Part shown: one piece after another, positions 33,704 to 44,637 of the stretch
Layout of the letters: each line of letters begins with the position of its first letter
How positions within the stretch are numbered: the stretch's first letter is position 1
Source: Brevibacterium linens ATCC 9172
Lineage (GTDB): Bacteria; Actinomycetota; Actinomycetes; Actinomycetales; Brevibacteriaceae
Assembly (NCBI RefSeq): GCF_900169165.1
Contig: NZ_FXYY01000003.1
Span: 1-64,000, forward strand
DNA: 64,000 bases
Direction: 5' to 3'
The notes under the pieces: model-generated
Told to the model about the DNA's origin: nothing
The model's input: only the letters and a program-made list of their open reading frames with translations
Database searches by the model: none
Position numbers and translations under genes: made by a program

Positions 33704-35476
33704 ATGGAAGCAGAGCAGGTTCCAGACGTTCTCACCGAGATCCGTCGGTGGCGTGTCAGCCTGTCCGAACTGCCCCCGGCGAAGACCGAGGAAGAAACCA
33801 TCGATCGCATCACTGCACTCGAGGAACTCACGTCGGCGAGTGCGGCGGCGCAGGCCCGTGAGACCCTGACGTTCGACATGCTCCGCCGCAACCGCGAAGC
33901 CGAAGACGGTGTCGCCAGCAAGAAGCAGGGACGTGGCATCGGAGCCGAGGTGGCCCTGGCGAGGAAGGTCTCGCGCTCCCGCGGAGACACACTGGTGAAG
34001 TTCTCCCGGACTCTGCTCATGGACCTGCCGAGGACGTTTGCGGCGATGAAGGGCGGTGACATCTCGGAAGAGAAGGCGCGGGTTGTCGCCAAGGAGTCCG
34101 ACTGGCTGCCGCGGGAGAAGAAGCATGAGCTCGATGAGAACATGGCCGAACGCCTTTCCGAGGTGGGTGTCAGGCGACTCGGCAACGAGGTGCGAGCGCT
34201 TGCGCAGAAGCTCGACCAGCAGGCCGCGGTCGACCACCTGGAGCGTTGCGTCGAAGAGCGTTCGGTGAGCGTGCGTCCGGCTCCGGGGAACATGGCCTAC
34301 CTGACCGCACTGCTGCCGATGCCGCAGGCGGTTGCCGCCTGTGCGAACCTGACGAAATCGGCACAGTCTGTCATCGCCACGGGCGAAGCCGACGGTCGCT
34401 CGCAGAGTCAGATCGCGGCGGACCTCCTTGTCGAACGCCTGACCGGGCAGGAATCGGCCAAGGCCGTGCCGACGGAGGTGCACCTGATCATGCAGGCGAG
34501 CAGTCTGTTCGCACCGGGGGAGGATCCGGCATGGTTCCCCGGAGTCGGACCGATCCCGGCCAAGGCAGCCAGGGATTTCGTGGCCGAGAGTGATGCTGCG
34601 GTGTTCCTGCGTCGCCTGTACACGCGGCCGGAGGACGGACAGCTTGTGCGGATGGATTCTCGCCGTAGGGAGTTTGCCGGACTGCTCCGGCGCATGATTG
34701 TTATGCGTGATGATGTGTGCCGCTCACCTTGGTGCGACGCGCCGATCAAGCAGGCCGATCACGCGGTCTCCTTCGCCGCCGGCGGAGACACCGAATGGGA
34801 GAACTCCTCCGGCCTGTGCGCGGCCTGCAATTATGCGAAGGAACTCGCGGGGTGGCGGCATAGGGCAACGCCGGATGCGCTCGAAGTGGTCACGCCCACG
34901 GGCCACCGCTACCGCTCGCGCACCAAACCGATCAGCGAGCCCGACCCGGGTCTGGTTCGCGGCGAAAGCGTCGCCGAGACGACTGCGCCGCCGGGTATTC
35001 TCGCGGGAACCGGTCCGTCGAACCCGGCAGTCGGTTCCGACCCACCAACTGTTGAGGGTGGACCAACACCACCGGCCGCCACGGCCGAAGACAGCACAGC
35101 TGCAGGCCCTGTAGCTGCAGACACCGCACCTGGGGCTGGTGTGCCTGCATCGGGCGCGTCGCCTGCATCAGGCGAGGTCGAGGGTGCTGACACGGGGCCA
35201 GACGACCAGCAGCGGCAGATCTTCCTACCATGGCGGTACATTCGCCGGGCCGAGCAGCCGCCACCGCTGAGAATCGGGAGCACCACCGTCAGCGTTGATG
35301 TCTACGACGCGGACTTCGAGCCGTTGAGCACGGTCGAGGAGCTGCTGCTCACCGGCATCCGGGAGCATGTCGGAACCCGGCGAGCCGAGGCAGCGGCGGA
35401 AGGCCATGGAGGCAGCCAACCTGCATTCAGCTACTCGTTCCACAATTCTGCTGGGCGGAAGTCCAAAGGCGAATGA
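33704..35476 (+). CDS. DUF222 HNH-endonuclease-domain protein (13E12 type)
   Basis: A 590-residue protein of the actinobacterial DUF222-HNH family. The N-terminal helical DUF222 domain spans roughly residues 20-330 (ERCVEERSVSVRPAP, then ADLLVERLTG). The HNH motif is at about 345-385: CRSPWCDAPIKQADHAVSFA followed by NSSGLCAACNYAKE, with paired Cys for zinc and the His of the nuclease. A Pro/Ala/Thr-rich linker (about 420-500) and a conserved C-terminal segment follow. GATAAT lies 12 bases before ATG 33704, suggesting a leaderless start; an upstream GTG at 33674 is the alternative. Such genes are highly multicopy in this group; the role is unknown. Confidence 0.88.
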   Translation: MEAEQVPDVLTEIRRWRVSLSELPPAKTEEETIDRITALEELTSASAAAQARETLTFDMLRRNREAEDGVASKKQGRGIGAEVALARKVSRSRGDTLVKFSRTLLMDLPRTFAAMKGGDISEEKARVVAKESDWLPREKKHELDENMAERLSEVGVRRLGNEVRALAQKLDQQAAVDHLERCVEERSVSVRPAPGNMAYLTALLPMPQAVAACANLTKSAQSVIATGEADGRSQSQIAADLLVERLTGQESAKAVPTEVHLIMQASSLFAPGEDPAWFPGVGPIPAKAARDFVAESDAAVFLRRLYTRPEDGQLVRMDSRRREFAGLLRRMIVMRDDVCRSPWCDAPIKQADHAVSFAAGGDTEWENSSGLCAACNYAKELAGWRHRATPDALEVVTPTGHRYRSRTKPISEPDPGLVRGESVAETTAPPGILAGTGPSNPAVGSDPPTVEGGPTPPAATAEDSTAAGPVAADTAPGAGVPASGASPASGEVEGADTGPDDQQRQIFLPWRYIRRAEQPPPLRIGSTTVSVDVYDADFEPLSTVEELLLTGIREHVGTRRAEAAAEGHGGSQPAFSYSFHNSAGRKSKGE

Positions 35477-35497
35477 ACGTGCCCGCCATCCCCGAAA

Positions 35498-36166
35498 TCA
35501 GGTCTCCACGACCTCATCGTCGATGCTCTCCCACACCTCGCGCCAGATCCGGGCGAGGTCGGCGACCTGGTAGTGGGCGTTGAGCCCGCTGGGCTGCGGC
35601 ACCACATGCAGGGCCACCTCATCGGGCCACTCTTCGATCAGCGTCGTATCCTGCTGACCGAGCTGAGCCTTCGGCTGTGCGAAACCAGTCCTGAACGCGG
35701 TGATCCCGGCGATCGCCACGGCACGGGGGCGGACATCGGCAAGACGCCCGATGAGGTGGGCCGCTCCCTCACGCAGCTCCTGCCGGGAGAGTTCGTCGGC
35801 CCGGACGGTGGCTCGCCCGATGAGGTTGGTCAGGCCGATGCCGCGACGCAGCAGCTGCTGTTCATCGCCAGGTGCGAGCCCACGAGAGGCATCGACCTGG
35901 TGATCGGTCAGGCCCGCCTGATGCAGAGACGGCCAGAACCGATTGCCGGGACGTGCGAACGGCGCATTCACCGCCGCCGTCCACAGCCCCGGGTTGATGC
36001 CGACGATGAGCAGCTTCAGCCCTGAGGAATCGCTCGGCAGAATATCGTCGATCGCATTCGGAACATCCGTCGCGAAAGCCGCAAGATCGTCCTTGGTCGG
36101 TTTGCGGCCGCCCAGAGGCGATGGCCGACGATTACTGACGAATTTGTCCTCACTCACACCTTGCAC
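35498..36166 (-). CDS. mug: Mismatch-specific uracil/thymine DNA glycosylase
   Basis: A 222-residue Mug/TDG-type glycosylase that removes uracil or thymine from G:U/G:T mismatches. The catalytic loop LLIVGINPGLWTAA (motif GINPG, about residues 55-59), the NRFWPSLHQAG helix and the DNA-intercalating VPQPSGLNAHY motif are all present. The usual active-site Asn is in GINPGLW. Start GTG 36166 is only 14 bases from the divergent SRPBCC gene, so both promoters must overlap coding sequence. A decayed second mug copy is at 4156-4567. Confidence 0.9.
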   Translation of the reverse strand: MQGVSEDKFVSNRRPSPLGGRKPTKDDLAAFATDVPNAIDDILPSDSSGLKLLIVGINPGLWTAAVNAPFARPGNRFWPSLHQAGLTDHQVDASRGLAPGDEQQLLRRGIGLTNLIGRATVRADELSRQELREGAAHLIGRLADVRPRAVAIAGITAFRTGFAQPKAQLGQQDTTLIEEWPDEVALHVVPQPSGLNAHYQVADLARIWREVWESIDDEVVET

Positions 36167-36180
36167 ACTACCGTCGTACC

Positions 36181-36666
36181 ATGAGCCACGATCATGTCAC
36201 CCCACTGGCTGGAGAATCTGCCGCCTTCCATTTCGATGAACGGTGGATCGTCGACGCCGGAATCGAGTCGGTATGGGCGGTTCTGGAACGGGTCGACGAG
36301 TGGCCGGGGTGGTGGCCGGGACTGACAGCTGCCGAGAAGGTCGGGGCCGCGCAGGCGGACGTTGATGCAGCCGATCTGCCGGTGATCCCAGGCAGCCGAG
36401 CCCGCCTTCTGGTCCACGCCCCGATCGGGTGGTCCCTGCGCTTCTCCATCGAAGTCGACGAGGTCGATGCTCCCCATCTCATCCGCTTCCGGGCGAATGG
36501 TGATCTGCGCGGCGAAGGCCGATGGGCCCTGACCGCCTTCGACGGGGTGACGACCATCGATTCTCTGTGGTGTGTGACGACGAGCAGAACGATCATCAGA
36601 GCGATGCGACCGCTGTCCGGACTCATGCACGGAGCAGTGATGAGAGCCGGTGAACGGGGACTGCGG

Positions 36667-36696
<30 letters not shown>
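36181..36696 (+). CDS. SRPBCC family protein (polyketide cyclase/dehydrase type)
   Basis: A 171-residue START-like protein: HFDERWIVDAGIESVWAVLE, then VDEWPGWWPGLTAAE at the N-terminus is the characteristic cyclase/dehydrase motif, and a long amphipathic C-terminal helix (MHGAVMRAGERGLRSRLAD) closes the ligand cavity. The ligand is unknown. It begins at ATG without a ribosome site and is probably leaderless. Its last 30 bases overlap the convergent thiF gene. Confidence 0.85.
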
Positions 36697-38963
<2,267 letters not shown>

Positions 38964-38967
<4 letters not shown>

Positions 38968-40124
38968 GAGTTGCTCCTCATCAGGTGGGCAGTGGTGTGG
39001 TCTGTGGCGAAGCGGTGCGGGGACACGGACTCGAGCGCTCCGTCAGGAGGCCAGTCGGAGGCGACACCCAGGGCGAGCTCGGCGCCGAGGCGGCCGCCGA
39101 ACGGGGCCAAGAGGATGCCATGGCGGAAGTACCCCGTGCTCACAACGCAGCCGGGATCGATGCGCCCGATCATCGGCAGGTCGTCGGGAGAACCGGGGCG
39201 AGCGCGGGTGGTGATGTCGGTGATCTCCGCGTCGACGATGCCCGGGACCAATCGCTGCCCGTCAGAGAGCAGCCGGTGGATCGCCCCGGCAGGGGTGCCG
39301 GAGAGTCCGTCCTCGCGGGAACTGGCACCGAGCACGATCTCACCGTCGGGGCGGGGGACCAGGTAGACGGGGCGACCGTTGACCAGCCCGCGGATGGTCC
39401 GAGTCAGCAGGGGAGTCGCCTCGGCGGGGGCACGCAGGCGCAGCACATCACCCCAGACTTCCCGGATCGGCAGCGGCGGGACACCGGCGATCTCGGTGAT
39501 GGCGCTGCCGGCGCAGACGACCACCTGATCGGCTTCCAACAGGCGGCCGTCTCCCAGCGTGACGCCGGTCGTCGCCGCACCATCGCCCAGCAGCTCGGTC
39601 ACCCGCTGCCGAATAAGAAGCGACTCTGAGCCGGCCGTAAGAGCAGACAACAGTCCCGCCGATACACGACGGGGGTCGATCGAGTGATCACCGGGAATGT
39701 GCACGGCCCCGGCCACGGCAGGCGACAGCGACGGTTCGATACGGCGGGCGGCACTGCCGGTGATGAGCTCGGTGGCGAAACCCGATCGCGATTGTGCTTC
39801 GCGCAGCTCCCGCAGAGCCTGCAGATCAGCCCGGTCACCCGCACACACCACGGTCCCGGCATCTGTGAAACCGAGATCGGTGCCGGTGGCGCTCGCCACC
39901 TCTGCGGCGAATTCCGGATACATCTGAGCCGAGGTCCGCATCAGCGGATACAGGGGAGTCTGCCCCCAGACCACCTCGGCGGCGGGAGCGATCATCCCCG
40001 CGGCGGCATGGCTCGCACCCTGGGCGGGGGCAGGATCGACGATGGTGACTTCGGCACCGAAACGGCGCAGATACCAGGCCGTGGACAGGCCGATGATCCC
40101 GGCGCCGACGACGATGACTCTCAC
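38964..40124 (-). CDS. thiO: Glycine oxidase for thiamine synthesis
   Basis: A 386-residue FAD enzyme that oxidises glycine to the imine used by ThiG. VIVVGAGIIGLSTAWYLRRF is the FAD site at the N-terminus, GASHAAAGMIAPAAEV the glycine-oxidase motif, and GYFRHGILLAP the C-terminal FAD/active-site motif. GTG 40124 is chosen because GGAGGGAGAAGCT precedes it; an earlier ATG lies inside the riboswitch. As first gene behind the TPP riboswitch it shows the aerobic, ThiO-type pathway rather than ThiH. Confidence 0.93.
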
Positions 40125-40137
40125 AGCTTCTCCCTCC

Positions 40138-40210
40138 GGCGGCATGATCCGCATCAGGTCTGACGGTCGGCTCCTACGCCCTCTCAGCCTCGTTGGGAGG
40201 CTCCCGCGAA
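40138..40210 (-). promoter_or_regulatory. TPP (THI-box) riboswitch
   Basis: The minus-strand leader of thiO contains the conserved GGCTGAGAGGG (about 40189-40179) and ACCTGATGCGGATCATGCC (about 40159-40141), the two TPP-binding elements, with GCGGGAGCC at the 5' end. The 3' side runs straight into the thiO ribosome site (GGAGGGAG, 40126-40137), so TPP binding would hide it and block translation of thiOSGF. The 5' end lies about 13 bases from the divergent thiE start. Confidence 0.93.
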
Positions 40211-40222
40211 CTTCTCTACTCT

Positions 40223-40912
40223 ATGACCATGACCACACAGATGCCACCGCGCACCGCAGCGCGGCAGAAAAAGAGGACCTGGAGGCAGGCCCGATTGGCC
40301 GAAGCGTCGCTCTACCTGTGCACCGATGCCCGAACCGCTCAAGGCGACCTCGCCGAGTTCCTCGACGCCGCCTACCGTGGGGGAGTCGACATCATACAGC
40401 TGAGGGACAAGAGCCTCGAGGCCCGCGCCGAGATCGCCGCATTGGAAGTCCTCAGGGATGCCGCCGCACGCCACGGCAAGCTCTTCTCCGTCAACGACCG
40501 CGCCGATGTCGCGCTGCTGACCGACGCCGACGTCTTCCACGTCGGTCAGGGAGATCTCACCAGTGCTCAGGCCAGAGCCGTGCTCGGCCCCGACGTCATC
40601 CTCGGCCGCTCCACCCATTCCCTCGAGCAGGCGCTCGCCGCCGAGGCGGACCCGGAGACCGACTATTTCTGTGTCGGGCCGGTCTGGGAGACCCCGACGA
40701 AACCCGGCCGTGCCGCTGTGGGGACGGCACTGCTGACCGCTGCCGCCGCCGAGGCGAGCAAACCGTGGTTCGCGATCGGCGGCATCGCGGCAGGGGAGAG
40801 ACTGGACGCGATCCGGCAGGCGGGCGCGAACCGTGCCGTCGTCGTCCGTGCGATAACCTCGGCAGACGACCCCGCTGCGGCCGCACGGGTGCTCAAGGAG
40901 GAGTTGGAATGA
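40223..40912 (+). CDS. thiE: Thiamine-phosphate synthase
   Basis: A 229-residue TIM-barrel enzyme coupling hydroxymethylpyrimidine diphosphate with thiazole phosphate. [52 protein letters not shown] and [15 protein letters not shown] are the standard phosphate and pyrophosphate sites. The ATG at 40223 (or 40229) has no ribosome site and is probably leaderless. It diverges from thiO, and the thiO promoter must lie within its first codons. It ends on ATGA with a PanE-like gene. Confidence 0.94.
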   Translation: MTMTTQMPPRTAARQKKRTWRQARLAEASLYLCTDARTAQGDLAEFLDAAYRGGVDIIQLRDKSLEARAEIAALEVLRDAAARHGKLFSVNDRADVALLTDADVFHVGQGDLTSAQARAVLGPDVILGRSTHSLEQALAAEADPETDYFCVGPVWETPTKPGRAAVGTALLTAAAAEASKPWFAIGGIAAGERLDAIRQAGANRAVVVRAITSADDPAAAARVLKEELE

Positions 40913-41874
40913 CCCCAGCAGCTGACAGCGCATCCGACGGAATCGATGCAGGTGCCGGCCTGTCGATTCTCATCGCCGGGGCAGGCGCCACCGGCGGAGC
41001 GTTCGGCACCTATCTGCAGGAGGCCGGACGCGATGTCACGTTCCTGCTCCGGCAGGCTCGGGCGGCGACGGTCCGCGCGAACGGACTGCGCTTCACCGCT
41101 CCCGGTGCCGATCGGACGAACCAGGTCGATGTCATCACCGCCGAGGAGCTCAGCGCCTCACCGAGGATCTTCGACATCGTCATCGTCGCGATCAAAGCGG
41201 GTGGACTCGACTCGGTCATCGACGATATCGGACCGGCTGTGGGGGAGCAGACGACGATCATCCCGTTCCTCAACGGCATGGCTCAGATCGAGAAGCTGCA
41301 GCACAGGTACCCCGGTCAGGTGCTCGGTGGGTTCGTCAAGATCGTCGGCACGATCAGAGACGGAGCCGTCGTCCAGCTCACCGACCTTGCGGTGATGACC
41401 ATCGGCGACCTTCACGCCGCGGCCGTACCCACGCGAATCTCCGCGGCTCTCGACGTCCCCGGATTCAAGCTCCAGATCGTCGACGGAATTATCGACGGGC
41501 TGTGGGAGAAGTGGACCTTCATCGCCGCGGCGGGAGTCGTCACATGCCTGTTCCGCGCTCCCGTCGGGGCGATCATGGCGGCCGGCGGCAGATCGCACGT
41601 GCATGCCATCATCGACGAACTCGAAGCCGTGGCGACCGCGGCCGGACACCCGGTGTCGGAGGCCTCCCACGACATGACGCTGCAGATGCTCACCGCGGAC
41701 GGTTCGGCCTTCACCTCATCCCTCTACCGGGATGTGACGGCAGGGCTGCCGAGCGAAACGGAGCACATCCTCGGCGATCTGTCGGCCAAGGCAGAGGAGT
41801 TAGGAGTCGCGACTCCGCTGCTCGACCTCACGCTTGTGCAGCTGCGGGCCGGGGAAGCCCAGAAGCGGCTCTGA
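40909..41874 (+). CDS. Ketopantoate reductase family protein (ApbA/PanE)
   Basis: A 321-residue 6-phosphogluconate-dehydrogenase-like reductase. [20 protein letters not shown] is the NADPH loop near residue 20, NGMAQIEKL and [14 protein letters not shown] contain the catalytic Lys and Asn region, and the C-terminal helical domain is complete. PanE makes pantoate for coenzyme A; ApbA was first tied to thiamine supply. Its ATGA coupling to thiE with AAGGAGGAG fits co-expression. Strict PanE function is not proven from sequence. Confidence 0.88.
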   Translation: MTPAADSASDGIDAGAGLSILIAGAGATGGAFGTYLQEAGRDVTFLLRQARAATVRANGLRFTAPGADRTNQVDVITAEELSASPRIFDIVIVAIKAGGLDSVIDDIGPAVGEQTTIIPFLNGMAQIEKLQHRYPGQVLGGFVKIVGTIRDGAVVQLTDLAVMTIGDLHAAAVPTRISAALDVPGFKLQIVDGIIDGLWEKWTFIAAAGVVTCLFRAPVGAIMAAGGRSHVHAIIDELEAVATAAGHPVSEASHDMTLQMLTADGSAFTSSLYRDVTAGLPSETEHILGDLSAKAEELGVATPLLDLTLVQLRAGEAQKRL

Positions 41875-42403
41875 CCTCGGCCGTGCCCGTGCGCAGCATC
41901 GCCAGATACGGCTCCTGCGGCTGAGTGTGTTCGATGTCGGTCGAACTGTGGGCAGCGGTGAATGTGACCATGGGGACGTCGTCGGCATCATCGAGGGCGA
42001 GCAGCGTTTCGTAGCCGCCCGGACCCAGAGAATGGGAGCTGCCTGCCGGCAGGTCGAAGACGAGGCGTTCGAGCGGACTGTCGGGCTCGGGCGGACGGTT
42101 CATCTCCTGGGCGGCCACATCGGCGAACTGTTCGGCCGTGATGAGGTAGGCCTTGGCCGGGGTCGGTCCGGGGGCGGAATGATCATAGAAGGCCATGCCG
42201 CCGCCCCACACCGTCGATTCGCCGGCGAAGTAGATCGTTCCGGGCAGTTCGATCCCGGCTTCGGCGCGGGGAAGTGTGCCGTCTCTGGCGCCCGGGTAGG
42301 TCACCTTAGCGCCGGGCGGTCGCCCGCCCTGCAGATAGCAGGCGAGCCGATCGCGAGCCATGTTCGATCCGTAGCTGACGTACCACACATGTGTTTGAGA
42401 CAT
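41828..42403 (-). CDS. Gamma-glutamylcyclotransferase-fold protein
   Basis: A 191-residue protein beginning VWYVSYGSNMARDRLACYLQ, the YGSN loop of the GGCT/AIG2 fold. GTIYFAGESTVWGGGMAFYD and AYLITAEQFADVAAQEMN fit the rest. Such proteins are often mislabelled as histone deacetylase in actinobacterial genomes; nothing here supports that. The substrate is unknown. The start could be ATG 42415 instead. Its 3' end overlaps the PanE-like gene by 47 bases in convergent orientation. Confidence 0.7.
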   Translation of the reverse strand: MSQTHVWYVSYGSNMARDRLACYLQGGRPPGAKVTYPGARDGTLPRAEAGIELPGTIYFAGESTVWGGGMAFYDHSAPGPTPAKAYLITAEQFADVAAQEMNRPPEPDSPLERLVFDLPAGSSHSLGPGGYETLLALDDADDVPMVTFTAAHSSTDIEHTQPQEPYLAMLRTGTAEVRAASGLPRPAAAQA

Positions 42404-42499
42404 CCCCTCCATCATGACATCTCGGGCTCGGAGTTCGTCGGATCGGCATCCGCCGCGTCCGGCGCGTCGGCTGCGTTCGCCTCCGCTGCGACTGAGGCG

Positions 42500-42645
42500 G
42501 CGAACGGCTCTTCGTCTCGGTCAGCTCCGTCGAAAAGGCGATCAGCTCCATCTTCGATAAACTCGGCCTCCAGGCAGGGGAGACCATGAGCCGACGTGTC
42601 GCGGCAGTGCTCGCCTACCTCAACCGAGAACGAGGAGAGAAATGA
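42500..42645 (+). pseudogene. 3' remnant of a LuxR-type response regulator
   Basis: After an in-frame TGA near 42497 the frame reads GERLFVSVSSVEKAISSIFD, then KLGLQAGETMSRRVAAVLAY. This is the C-terminal recognition helix and tail of a LuxR/NarL response regulator. All of the receiver domain and half the helix-turn-helix are lost. The stop overlaps the lldD start as ATGA, so the ancestral regulator gene was translationally coupled to the dehydrogenase gene. Confidence 0.65.
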
Positions 42646-43898
42646 AGCGCCGACTGCCCGATCTGAGAGAACTCGCCCCCTTGCTGCAGTTCGACCTGCC
42701 CCGACTCGACCGGGTTGCAGCCAGATTGGAGTCGGCCGCGGACATCTGGGACCTTCGCCGCATCGCCAAGCGCGTGACACCGACCGCACCGTTCGACTAT
42801 GTCGACGGTGCGGCTCTGGATGAGCGGACCCTGGCGAAGAACCGTGAGGCGCTCGGCACCGTCGAGCTCCTTCCCCGCATCCTCCACGGCGTCGATGCGC
42901 CGGATACGTCGACGACGATCGCCGGCGCCCGAGCCCGGCTGCCCTTCGGCATCGCCCCGACCGGCTACACGCGTATGATGCACTCCGCAGGCGAGGTCGC
43001 CGGAGTCCGAGCGGCGGCGAAGGCCGGAATTCCGTTCTCGCTGTCGACGATGGGCACGACCTCGGTCGAAGACGTCGCGCAGGCGGCACCGGATTCCACC
43101 CGGTGGTTCCAGCTCTACCTGTGGAAGGACCGGCAGCGCAGCCTCGACCTGATCCAGCGGGCCGCCGCCAGCGGATACGAGACCCTGCTGGTCACCGTCG
43201 ACACCCCGATCACCGGTCAGCGTCTGCGCGATCACCGCAACGGGCTGACGATCCCGCCCCGTCTGACACTGGGAACGATCCTCGACGCCTCCTATCGTCC
43301 CGGCTGGTGGTTCAACTTCCTCACCACCGAACCGCCGAAATACGCGTCGCTGTCGAACACCTCCCAGTCCCTGGCGGAGATGACGAAGACGATGTTCGAC
43401 CCGACCCTCGACCTCGATGACCTGCGGTGGATCCGCGACCAATGGAACGGACGCCTGTTCGTCAAGGGGATCCTCACCGCCGAGGATGCCCGGCGCGCCC
43501 GATCCGTCGGAGCCGATGGACTCGTCGTCTCCAACCACGGCGGCCGCCAGCTCGATCGGGCCCCCGATTCGCTGACCTCCCTGGCCGAAGTCCGTGCGGA
43601 GGTCGGACCGGAGATGGAGCTCATCTTCGACTCCGGCATCATGTCCGGCACCGATGTCGTCGCCGCGCTGTGCGCCGGAGCCGACTTCGTACTCATCGGC
43701 CGGGCGTACCTGTACGGGCTCATGGCCGGCGGCCAACGAGGCGTCGAGAGGGCGATCGCCCTCATCCAGCAGGAGATCCTCACCGCCATGGGGCTCATGG
43801 GCGCCCGGAGCATCTCCGATCTGGGCCCCGACCTCGTCCGCGGCCTGCCTCAGTCACCGGTCTCGGACCGGGAGCTGCCGGTCGTCGACTCTGTGTGA
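42642..43898 (+). CDS. lldD: FMN-dependent alpha-hydroxy-acid (L-lactate) dehydrogenase
   Basis: A 418-residue flavoenzyme of the glycolate oxidase/L-lactate dehydrogenase family. The substrate Arg and catalytic His are in VVSNHGGRQLDRAPDSL, FVKGILTAEDARRA holds the FMN Lys, and LPFGIAPTGYTRMMH and IFDSGIMSGTDVVAAL bind FMN. It probably oxidises L-lactate to pyruvate at the membrane, feeding the respiratory chain; mandelate or other 2-hydroxy acids remain possible. A GAGGAGAGAA site precedes ATG, within a relic of a regulator gene. Confidence 0.9.
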   Translation: MKRRLPDLRELAPLLQFDLPRLDRVAARLESAADIWDLRRIAKRVTPTAPFDYVDGAALDERTLAKNREALGTVELLPRILHGVDAPDTSTTIAGARARLPFGIAPTGYTRMMHSAGEVAGVRAAAKAGIPFSLSTMGTTSVEDVAQAAPDSTRWFQLYLWKDRQRSLDLIQRAAASGYETLLVTVDTPITGQRLRDHRNGLTIPPRLTLGTILDASYRPGWWFNFLTTEPPKYASLSNTSQSLAEMTKTMFDPTLDLDDLRWIRDQWNGRLFVKGILTAEDARRARSVGADGLVVSNHGGRQLDRAPDSLTSLAEVRAEVGPEMELIFDSGIMSGTDVVAALCAGADFVLIGRAYLYGLMAGGQRGVERAIALIQQEILTAMGLMGARSISDLGPDLVRGLPQSPVSDRELPVVDSV

Positions 43899-43905
43899 GC
43901 CCGTC

Positions 43906-44514
43906 TCAGGCACTCAGCAGACGCGTGAGCAGCCTGAACTGATGGACTGAGATCTCCTCAGGGCCGACGGTTGGGCTATCGCTTTCCGTCAGGTGCAGAG
44001 CCCATTCGTCGAACGTCCGCAGCAGTGAGAACACCGCCAGAGTCTGGAGCTCGAGCGGACACTCGACATCGATCGCTGCGGCTTCACGTCCGGCGATGAG
44101 CACGGCGCGCACCCATTCTTCGACGCGGTCGGCAAGGCGTCGCACAGCCGGACTGTCCGTATTCGCATAGACGATGTGCCACAGGAGCGTGAGCTCAGGG
44201 CTGCCGGGCCATGTTCGCGCAATGTCGTCCCAGACCGAGCGCGCACGGTCCCAGAACCCGTCCGAAAAGCTGTCCGGAGCAGGCGGAGTCCAGAACCCGC
44301 GGGCAGCCGCAGCGAGATCGGTGACGACGAGGGCGAAGAGGTCGTCCTTCGAGTCGACGACATGGTAGAAGGAGCTCTTGCTCATCCCGCAGGTGGAGAT
44401 GATGCGATTGAGCGACGCCTCCTCGAACGTCCGCGAAGCGAATTCTCGCGCGGCGGCATCGATGAGCGCGGCGCGCTTCTCGGGGCGCATACGCGCCAAC
44501 GCAGTCTCGGACAC
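43906..44514 (-). CDS. TetR-family regulator of the adjacent monooxygenase
   Basis: A 202-residue TetR repressor: RAALIDAAAREFASRTFEEA, then SLNRIISTCGMSKSSFYHVV is the DNA-binding domain at residues 13-55, followed by a helical ligand domain. The GTG start at 44514 is chosen by the domain border, as no ATG fits. Two identical-arm palindromes lie upstream, between this gene and the monooxygenase, and are the obvious operators. It ends 8 bases from the convergent lldD stop. Confidence 0.88.
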   Translation of the reverse strand: MSETALARMRPEKRAALIDAAAREFASRTFEEASLNRIISTCGMSKSSFYHVVDSKDDLFALVVTDLAAAARGFWTPPAPDSFSDGFWDRARSVWDDIARTWPGSPELTLLWHIVYANTDSPAVRRLADRVEEWVRAVLIAGREAAAIDVECPLELQTLAVFSLLRTFDEWALHLTESDSPTVGPEEISVHQFRLLTRLLSA

Positions 44515-44544
44515 GCCGTCAGTGTAGCAATGCTCGACACGATT

Positions 44545-44595
44545 GTGGACCATGCGGTCCACTCGGTGATACCGTGTGTGGACCAGCCGGTCCAC
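44545..44595. promoter_or_regulatory. Twin palindromic TetR operators
   Basis: GTGGACCATGCGGTCCAC (44545-44562) and GTGGACCAGCCGGTCCAC (44578-44595) share perfect 7-bp arms GTGGACC/GGTCCAC around 4-base centres. Their centres are 33 bp apart, about three helical turns, which favours cooperative binding of two dimers on one face. They fill the space between the TetR gene and the flavin monooxygenase. Confidence 0.85.
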
Positions 44596-44637
44596 TTGGG
44601 TCGGCACACTGGAACGGCCCGACGAAGGAGACCACGC

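Noticed and set aside
41828-42403. Histone deacetylase label for the YGSN protein
   Set aside because: The common database label does not fit; the N-terminal YGSN loop indicates a gamma-glutamylcyclotransferase fold, with no zinc deacetylase motif.
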